5,469 nucleotides of DNA, taken from contig JADGAE010000144.1 of NCBI GenBank assembly GCA_015232165.1, forward strand, positions 1 to 5,469, given 5' to 3'. Source of the DNA: Nitrospirota bacterium (GTDB taxonomy: Bacteria; Nitrospirota; Thermodesulfovibrionia; Thermodesulfovibrionales; Magnetobacteriaceae). This document shows positions 1 through 4,636 of the stretch, one piece after another. A program made the translations under genes and the position numbers. The notes under the pieces were generated by a model. That model searched no databases. It saw only the letters and a list, made by a program, of their open reading frames with translations, and was not told the origin of the DNA. Position 1 is the stretch's first letter; every line of letters begins with the position of its first letter.

Positions 1-60
1 CCGGAAGGAAGCAGCGGTAAGCATTTATTCTGTGTGCCGCAGCAAGTCTTTGCCCGGCTG
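1..60 (+). ncRNA. ffs: Signal recognition particle RNA (4.5S/ffs), 3' part only
   Basis: The window opens inside the most conserved part of bacterial SRP RNA. Bases 1-15 read CCGGAAGGAAGCAGC, the GGAA tetraloop of domain IV followed by the 3' side of the symmetric loop that binds Ffh. The following GGTAAGC and TGTGTGCCGC, ending in GCCCGGCT (52-59), fit the descending 3' arm of a short-type bacterial SRP RNA, whose 5' arm would lie before the window. With Ffh this RNA targets nascent membrane and secreted proteins to the SecYEG translocon. The position directly upstream of dnaX is the usual one in many bacteria and supports the call. The 3' end at about 60 is estimated from the expected closing stem and could be off by several bases. 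Confidence 0.87.
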
Positions 61-144
61 CATTGAAAAAACAGCCACCGGCAATAGCGGGGCGGCAGAT
101 GACCGGGACAACATGGAGCTTTTAACTTTGCCAAGGAGAGCGGA
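61..144 (+). other. Spacer between SRP RNA and dnaX
   Basis: This 84-base leader has no clear promoter. TTGAAA at 63-68 resembles a -35 box, but no good -10 hexamer lies at the right distance. GGCTG (56-60) can pair with CAGCC (72-76) across an A-rich loop, a weak hairpin with no U-tract after it, so it is not a convincing SRP RNA terminator. dnaX may be read partly by transcription continuing past the SRP RNA, which is an inference. Confidence 0.4.
133..138 (+). promoter_or_regulatory. Ribosome binding site fixing a TTG start for dnaX
   Basis: AAGGAG sits six bases before TTG at 145-147. There is no ATG that would give the canonical DnaX amino terminus, and translation from this TTG gives MSYLVLARKWRPQFF, the conserved start of the family. 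The site therefore decides in favour of a TTG initiation codon. Confidence 0.85.
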
Positions 145-1926
145 TTGTCGTATTTAGTTCTTGCCAGGAAGTGGCGGCCCCAGTTCTTTGAGGACCTCGT
201 TGGGCAGGATACAATCATCAGGGTGTTGAGGAATGCCCTGTTGGAGAACAGACTGGCGCATGCGTATCTGTTTTCAGGCCCCAGGGGTGTGGGCAAGACC
301 TCCGCTGCCCGCATACTGGCCAAGTCCCTCAATTGCGTAAACGGCCCAACCACCACCCCCTGTGGTACTTGCACCTCATGTCAGGCAGTGCGCGATGGTT
401 CCTTCATGGACGTCATCGAAATAGATGGTGCCTCTAACAACAGTGTTGACGACATCCGTGACCTCAGGGAAAAGGTTAAATATGCTCCATCAGGCTCTCG
501 ATACAAGATATACATCATAGACGAGGCACACATGCTCTCTACGGCAGCCTTTAACGCCCTCCTAAAGACCCTTGAGGAACCGCCGCCCAACGTCATATTT
601 GTCCTGGCCACAACGGCACCCAACAAAATAATCTCAACGGTGCTGTCAAGGTGTCAGCATCTGCCGTTTAAGCGCGTCCCCTCCGCGCTGATCAGGGAGC
701 GCCTTATGCAGGTGTCAAAGGTCGAGGGGTTTAACATCACCGGCGAGGCGCTTGAACTCATCGCCAGGGCGGCAGATGGCGGCATGAGAGACTGTCTTAC
801 GCTACTTGACAAGATAGCCTCCTTCACAACCGACATAACGGTTACTGCCGTGAGAGACCTACTGGGGATCGCGGACCTCTCCAGCGTATCGGCCATTGCC
901 AATGCCGTCATAACGGGTGACAGGGTGCAGATACTCCGGATAATCGATGCCCTCTATGAGAGCGGTGTCGATCTGAGGGGGTTTGTATCCGAGCTTACCG
1001 TGTTCTTCAGAGACGCCCTGAGTCTGCGTGTTTATAACCAAAAGGCGTGTCCCTCAACGCCCGTTGCAGGGCTCTCGACGCCGGTGGATGTGGAGACCCT
1101 GACCGTCATACTAAACGAACTGATAAAGGCACATCCCACGATAAAGACCTTCTTTTCACCGCGCATCGCCCTTGAAATGACGCTGATAAAGCTCAGTCTC
1201 CTGAGTTCTCTCAGGGGGGTGGAGGGTATAGTGTCGGAGCTGATGCAGAGGGTCGGGGAACCGGGACATTTGCCTGCTCTGCCACCGACCAGAGACGCCG
1301 GGCAACAAAAGACAGTCGGACGGGAGTCTGCAACACAACCCGCTCCTCTTGCCGTCAGTCCACGCAACGACACGCAACCAAATGACGTCCTCTTAAGTCT
1401 GATATCGCCGGGCATCGATAAACAGGCATCCACGGCCCTGTCGACCAACAAAGAGCCTGAACCATCAACAATACCTCCAGCAAGACCGTTATCTATCCAA
1501 CCGGATACCCCGCGTGCACAATCAGGCAGTGGCGAAGACTTTTGGCAGAAATTGGTCGAGGCGGTTACCAATATCGACGTACCTCTTGGCAGCAGACTCG
1601 GTGAGGCAACCTTTGAAATCAACGCGGACGTCCTCAACGTGTACTTCTCAGGCGGCAAATTTAAAGTCAATGTCGATTCGGTTGAAAAGGGCAAGAAGAC
1701 CATAGAAACGGCAGCAGAACAACTGACTGGTAAAAAATATAAGGTCAATGTAAAGAAGGGTTCCCCTGATGGTAAATCAACCACGGAGTCAAACGGTGTC
1801 AAGGCTCAGAACTCTGCTGCTGTGAGGGACCTCAAGGCCGAGGCCATGGCAGACCCTGTTGTTAAGGCGATGCTTGAGGAGTTTGGAGCACAGATAACAT
1901 CGATAATACCACCGAAGGATAAATGA
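145..1926 (+). CDS. dnaX: DNA polymerase III subunit gamma/tau (clamp-loader ATPase DnaX)
   Basis: DnaX is the AAA+ ATPase of the clamp loader, which opens and loads the beta sliding clamp and, through its C-terminal part, organises the replisome. The 593-residue product shows the family motifs in order: LARKWRPQFF near residues 6-15, Walker A GPRGVGKT at 45-52, a zinc site with Cys64, Cys73, Cys76 and Cys79, Walker B IIDEAHM at 124-130, sensor 1 LATT at 154-157, the SRC arginine-finger motif at 168-170 and a sensor 2 region GGMRD at 212-216. The clamp-loader collar follows to about 370. Residues about 371-460 form a Pro/Ser/Thr-rich linker, and 463-593 form a tau-like C-terminal domain ending in the typical DPVVKAMLEEFGAQI. 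The start is TTG with a good RBS. It is the first gene of a probable dnaX-ybaB-recR unit. I see no programmed frameshift site in the linker that would yield a short gamma form. Confidence 0.97.
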   Translation: MSYLVLARKWRPQFFEDLVGQDTIIRVLRNALLENRLAHAYLFSGPRGVGKTSAARILAKSLNCVNGPTTTPCGTCTSCQAVRDGSFMDVIEIDGASNNSVDDIRDLREKVKYAPSGSRYKIYIIDEAHMLSTAAFNALLKTLEEPPPNVIFVLATTAPNKIISTVLSRCQHLPFKRVPSALIRERLMQVSKVEGFNITGEALELIARAADGGMRDCLTLLDKIASFTTDITVTAVRDLLGIADLSSVSAIANAVITGDRVQILRIIDALYESGVDLRGFVSELTVFFRDALSLRVYNQKACPSTPVAGLSTPVDVETLTVILNELIKAHPTIKTFFSPRIALEMTLIKLSLLSSLRGVEGIVSELMQRVGEPGHLPALPPTRDAGQQKTVGRESATQPAPLAVSPRNDTQPNDVLLSLISPGIDKQASTALSTNKEPEPSTIPPARPLSIQPDTPRAQSGSGEDFWQKLVEAVTNIDVPLGSRLGEATFEINADVLNVYFSGGKFKVNVDSVEKGKKTIETAAEQLTGKKYKVNVKKGSPDGKSTTESNGVKAQNSAAVRDLKAEAMADPVVKAMLEEFGAQITSIIPPKDK

Positions 1927-1983
1927 ATATATAAACATGCTTAAATACAAAGCAACAAATCTTAAGAGCAAAAAGGAGAATAC

Positions 1984-2325
1984 ATGTCAAAGAAGATGAT
2001 AGGCAATCTCATGCGTGAGGCACAGAAGCTCCAGGAGAGGATGACCAAGTTGCAGGAGGATGCGCGTCAGACGACGGCTGAGGCAAGTTCCGGCGGTGGC
2101 ATGGTCAGTGTCGTTGCCAGTGGGGCGGGTCAGATAGTGTCCATAACGATAGACAAAGAGGTGGTCAACCCCGATGATCTCGAGATGCTGCAGGACTTGA
2201 TAATTGCCGCCTGCAACGAGGCAATCAAGAGGGCGCACGACATGGTGCAGGAAGAGATGTCAAAGCTGACCGGAGGGATGCAGTTACCCGGCATGCCTGA
2301 CATATCAAATCTGTTTGGTAAATAG
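1984..2325 (+). CDS. ybaB: YbaB/EbfC family nucleoid-associated DNA-binding protein
   Basis: The 113-residue product has normal length for YbaB/EbfC, a small dimeric DNA-binding protein associated with the nucleoid. The N-terminal helix carries the family pattern GNLMREAQKLQERM (residues 7-20) and a run of charged, amphipathic residues. The central part reads GGGMVSVVASGAGQIVSITID (about 38-58), the usual beta-sheet core, followed by VNPDDLEMLQDLIIAACNEA and a C-terminal helix. It ends in a Gly/Met/Pro-rich tail finishing in NLFGK. The ATG is preceded by AAGGAG (1973-1978) five bases upstream. It lies 57 bases after dnaX and 32 before recR, the classic order. The precise cellular role of the family is still loosely defined; DNA binding is established for several members. 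Confidence 0.95.
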   Translation: MSKKMIGNLMREAQKLQERMTKLQEDARQTTAEASSGGGMVSVVASGAGQIVSITIDKEVVNPDDLEMLQDLIIAACNEAIKRAHDMVQEEMSKLTGGMQLPGMPDISNLFGK

Positions 2326-2357
2326 ATTGAGTTTATCTCCCAGGGAGCATATACACT

Positions 2358-2951
2358 ATGTCTGAAGGCATCATCGAGACGCTGATAAGCGAGTTGACGC
2401 GCCTGCCGGGTATTGGTCGTAAGACGGCCCAGAGGCTGGCCTTTTTCATCCTTGCTATGCCCTCTGACAAGGCCAAGGCCATCGCGCAGGCAATCATAGA
2501 CGTAAAGGACAAGGCCGGATTTTGCAGAAACTGTTTTAACATCACGGAGTCTGACCCCTGCGCCATCTGCCGCAACGACTCACGCGATAAGAGCCGTATA
2601 TGCGTAGTGGAGGAACCGGCCAATATCATAGTCATAGAGCGCACGAACTCTTACAACGGACTGTATCATGTATTGTTGGGTGCACTCTCTCCCATTGACG
2701 GCATAACACCGGATAAGTTAAAACTCGACGAACTCGTAGCGAGGGTCAAGGGAGGCGGAGTATCGGAGGTGATTGTCGCCACCAATCCCAATACCAAGGG
2801 GGAGATGACCGCCCAGTACATAGCAAGTCTGCTTCAAGCCGTCGACGTAACGGTGACACGCATCGCCTACGGTCTTCCCATGGGAGGGGACCTGGAGTTT
2901 GCCGACGAGGTAACGCTCAAGAAATCCCTCGAAGGCAGAAGAAAGATGTAA
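2358..2951 (+). CDS. recR: Recombination mediator protein RecR
   Basis: RecR works with RecO (and RecF) to help RecA displace SSB on gapped DNA in the RecFOR recombinational repair pathway. The 197-residue product has the family's normal length and order of parts: a helix-hairpin-helix around LPGIGRKTAQRLAF (16-29), a Cys4 zinc finger with Cys56, Cys59, Cys68 and Cys71, and a Toprim domain from about residue 80. In the Toprim part VVEEP (83-87) carries the first acidic position, and TNPNTKGEMTA (142-152) and YGLPMGGDLEFAD (171-183) match conserved RecR blocks. The start ATG is preceded by GGGAG (2343-2347) with a 10-base spacer, slightly long. It is the last gene of the + strand block. No terminator lies right after the stop; the nearest strong one is about 380 bases on, inside the mobile element at 3216-3391. 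Confidence 0.97.
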   Translation: MSEGIIETLISELTRLPGIGRKTAQRLAFFILAMPSDKAKAIAQAIIDVKDKAGFCRNCFNITESDPCAICRNDSRDKSRICVVEEPANIIVIERTNSYNGLYHVLLGALSPIDGITPDKLKLDELVARVKGGGVSEVIVATNPNTKGEMTAQYIASLLQAVDVTVTRIAYGLPMGGDLEFADEVTLKKSLEGRRKM

Positions 2952-3006
2952 TCAAACCTAAACCTGGGTAGTCCTGCACAAGTAGTGATGACTGTAAACT
3001 TACCAA

Positions 3007-3209
3007 ACCCCTAATGCTGTTGACTTAAGTAAGCACAAGGGACTGTCTGAACCATGATTGCACAGATTAAAGGATTTACAGGAAAAAAAAAGCACGAAGC
3101 TTTCTTAACATAATCCTGATAATCCCTTAATCCGTGAAGTTAAATTTGCTCCCTACGGTCGCAGGCGTTGTTCAGACATCTTTATGCTTAAGTCAACAGC
3201 ATTAGGGGT
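3007..3209. repeat. Nested palindromic repeat element, about 203 bp
   Basis: The ends are perfect 23-bp inverted arms: 3007-3029 (starting ACCCCTAATGCTG and ending CTTAAG) and 3187-3209. Inside them TGTCTGAAC (3044-3052) pairs with GTTCAGACA (3170-3178). A third, imperfect arm pairs 3061-3082 (CACAGATTAAAGG...) with 3115-3136 at 18 of 22 positions, leaving an A-rich loop. The sequence between 3137 and 3169 has no partner and makes the palindrome asymmetric. No gene is present; the longest ATG frame, 19 codons from 3054, lies in the repeat arms and has no RBS. It could be a MITE, a decayed insertion sequence or a dispersed intergenic palindrome. I found no target duplication around it, so a transposition origin is not shown. 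Confidence 0.8.
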
Positions 3210-3215
3210 GGGGGC
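3206..3215. repeat. Left copy of the 10-bp target-site duplication
   Basis: GGGTGGGGGC lies directly against the left terminal inverted repeat of the 3216-3391 element and is identical to 3392-3401. Its first four bases are also the last bases of the palindrome at 3007-3209, which places the insertion at the edge of that element. Confidence 0.85.
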
Positions 3216-3299
3216 CAGGGCAATCGCATTAGAAAAAATCAAGATGTTTTTATACTAAAATGACTACGCTCTAACCTGTCAACCAGCCCTTTACGGGGT

Positions 3300-3320
3300 C
3301 AAGGGGGCTGTGCTCCCTTG
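3300..3320. repeat. Small hairpin inside the MITE
   Basis: CAAGGGGG (3300-3307) pairs with CTCCCTTG (3313-3320) around a five-base loop, eight pairs including one G-U. It lies 13 bases before the terminator hairpin. An alternative pairing of CAGCCC (3284-3289) with GGGCTG (3305-3310) competes with it. It has no U-tract of its own. Confidence 0.6.
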
Positions 3321-3333
3321 TGAGGGGGTCTGA

Positions 3334-3363
3334 GGGGGAGCAAAGCTCCCCCATTCTTTTTTT
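3334..3363 (+). terminator. Rho-independent terminator carried by the MITE
   Basis: GGGGGAGC (3334-3341) and GCTCCCCC (3345-3352) form a perfect eight-pair stem with an AAA loop. ATTC and seven T's (3357-3363) follow, then more pyrimidines. The T-tract is only on the + side, so it acts on transcription coming from recR and would shield the convergent - strand genes from read-through. It lies wholly within the mobile element. Confidence 0.85.
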
Positions 3364-3391
3364 CTTCTTCCGGTCAAATGCGATTGCCCTG

Positions 3392-3401
3392 GGGTGGGGG
3401 C
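3392..3401. repeat. Right copy of the 10-bp target-site duplication
   Basis: GGGTGGGGGC directly follows the right terminal inverted repeat. With the preceding G (3391) and the next bases it forms a small hairpin, GGGGTG (3391-3396) with CACCCC (3401-3406) around GGGG. This hairpin was present in longer form (seven pairs) before the insertion. Confidence 0.85.
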
Positions 3402-3477
3402 ACCCCTACCGCAAAACGCCCTCCTTCTTTCTTGCCTTAAAGTATAGTTACCATGGAATATAAAGAAACTCTTTCCG

Positions 3478-4632
3478 TTAGTCTCCGTGGAGGGTCGCCA
3501 GTGTTTCCGAGGCGCATCTTTGCCATGTAAACTTACGTGCGTGTTGCAGGGCCTGTGTTGTTATGGATTGCCTGAGGTTACTGTCTGACAGTATTGTTTC
3601 GATGGCAATTGCGATGTCATCGACCTCCGTGGGGTTTACCAGAAGGGCACAGTTGCCGGTAACTTCGGGTATCGAGGAGACGTTTGATGTAACTACCGGT
3701 ACACCACATGCCATTGCCTCAAGCACCGGCAATCCAAAGCCCTCATAGAGACTTGGATACGCAAAGACGTCGGCAAGGTTATAGATACCCGGAAGGTCTT
3801 TGTCCTTAACGTAACCTGTGAACCTGACCCTGTCGGTAATCCCCAGCTTGGCTATAGAGGAGTAGACGTCCTTGTTTTTCCAGCCATAGGCGCCGCTTAT
3901 GACCAACCAGTGCTTAAAGGATGGCTTGTCGCAGAGTGACGCAAAAGCCTTAAGGAGTCTTGGGATGTTTTTCCTGGGTTGGATTGTCCCAAGGGCTAAG
4001 ACAAACTTATCCGGCAGGTTGTATCTGTCCCTTATTGTGTCAAGCAGGGCGGGATCGTTTATAAGACGAAACTCGTCAGAGACACCTTCGTGTATGACCT
4101 TAATCCTGGAGGGGTCTACATTGAGGAATTTTATTATATCCATCTTGGTGTTTTCCGAGACTGCTATGAGCGTATGTGCATTAGAGGCCGCCTCGGTCAT
4201 GTACCGCTTGATGTATGACAGGACGTCTGAATGAACGGCCTGTGGGAAGTACTCGTGTGACATGTCATGGATCGTGACGACGGTTGTCATGTGCGGTTTA
4301 TATATCCCCCTACAGTTGGTTCCCCAAAAGACATCGGCATTATGTAGACTCAACCTGCTGCGCCCCGGTGTAAGCGAGGATAGGAACAGGGCAGCCCGAG
4401 CGGCTGTCATATACGGAAATTGTACGGATGATATCCTTGAGAATCTCTCCAGTGCAGAGAGTCTGCGATCCACTTTCACGATAGTGTACAAGCGCTCTTT
4501 TGTAAGGGCATCGTAGAGGTAATAGTTGTTCTCCGGTGCGAGTCTCACGAGTTCCTTGACTATGTTATGGATGTATAAACCTATGCCGGTCTTTACAAAC
4601 ATCAACGGAAAGCCATCAATTACAATGTTCAT
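3478..4632 (-). CDS. GT4-family glycosyltransferase (MtfB-like mannosyltransferase type)
   Basis: The 384-residue product is a GT-B fold, retaining glycosyltransferase that moves a sugar from a nucleotide-sugar donor to a glycan acceptor, probably at the cytoplasmic face of the membrane. From Met1, MNIVIDGFPL begins the first strand and KTGIGLYIHNIV (14-25) is the Gly-rich acceptor-side loop. TIHDMSHEYFP (120-130) is typical of the MtfB-like subgroup. LGTIQPRKNIPRLLKAF (214-230) carries the donor-phosphate-binding Arg220 and Lys221. TGYV (272-275) and SLYEGFGLPVLEAMACGVPVV (294-314) complete the family signature, with the E-x7-E pair Glu297/Glu305. No signal peptide or membrane segment is seen. 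The reading frame stays open 51 codons further upstream, but that part overlaps the preceding gene and lacks family similarity. The ATG at 4632 is four bases after that gene's stop, suggesting translational coupling. Donor and acceptor cannot be told from the sequence. Confidence 0.93.
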   Translation of the reverse strand: MNIVIDGFPLMFVKTGIGLYIHNIVKELVRLAPENNYYLYDALTKERLYTIVKVDRRLSALERFSRISSVQFPYMTAARAALFLSSLTPGRSRLSLHNADVFWGTNCRGIYKPHMTTVVTIHDMSHEYFPQAVHSDVLSYIKRYMTEAASNAHTLIAVSENTKMDIIKFLNVDPSRIKVIHEGVSDEFRLINDPALLDTIRDRYNLPDKFVLALGTIQPRKNIPRLLKAFASLCDKPSFKHWLVISGAYGWKNKDVYSSIAKLGITDRVRFTGYVKDKDLPGIYNLADVFAYPSLYEGFGLPVLEAMACGVPVVTSNVSSIPEVTGNCALLVNPTEVDDIAIAIETILSDSNLRQSITTQALQHARKFTWQRCASETLATLHGD

Positions 4633-4636
4633 CGCT

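Larger units (their letters stand above)
3216..3391. mobile_element. MITE-like non-autonomous transposable element, 176 bp
   Basis: The element begins CAGGGCAATCGCATT (3216-3230) and ends with its exact reverse complement AATGCGATTGCCCTG (3377-3391). Both sides are flanked by the identical 10-mer GGGTGGGGGC (3206-3215 and 3392-3401). Terminal inverted repeats plus a duplication mark movement by a DDE transposase acting in trans, because the interior has no transposase gene. The interior has an A-rich left side, a hairpin at 3300-3320 and a strong terminator at 3334-3363. The subterminal A-run at 3232-3238 can pair loosely with the T-run at 3357-3363, so the whole element may fold on itself. 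A 10-bp duplication is compatible with the ISAs1 family (8-10 bp, from memory), but the parent family is not established here. Confidence 0.85.

Noticed and set aside
63..88. Possible promoter (TTGAAA with CAATAG) before dnaX
   Set aside because: The -10 candidate matches the consensus at only two of six positions, and A-rich sequence gives TTGAAA easily.
1729..1740. A-run (TAAAAAAT) near the end of dnaX as a programmed frameshift site for a gamma subunit
   Set aside because: In the reading frame it is GGT AAA AAA TAT, which is not a proper X XXY YYZ heptamer, and it lies at residue 530, deep in the tau-like domain and far from the linker where gamma would end.
1032..1802. 256-codon open frame on the - strand inside dnaX
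   Set aside because: It lies opposite a strongly supported dnaX reading frame, shows no recognisable domain, and its composition is that of an antisense shadow.
3054..3113. 19-codon ATG frame inside the nested palindrome
   Set aside because: It has no ribosome binding site and consists of the palindrome arms and an A-run; too short and without supporting features.
3007..3401. CRISPR array or tandem repeat in the intergenic region
   Set aside because: The repeats are inverted pairs and one 10-bp direct duplication, not regularly spaced direct repeats with unique spacers.
3455..3474. AAAGA-AAC-TCTTT as a - strand terminator after the glycosyltransferase
   Set aside because: Only five A/T-rich pairs and no proper U-run after the stem on the - strand; too weak to call.
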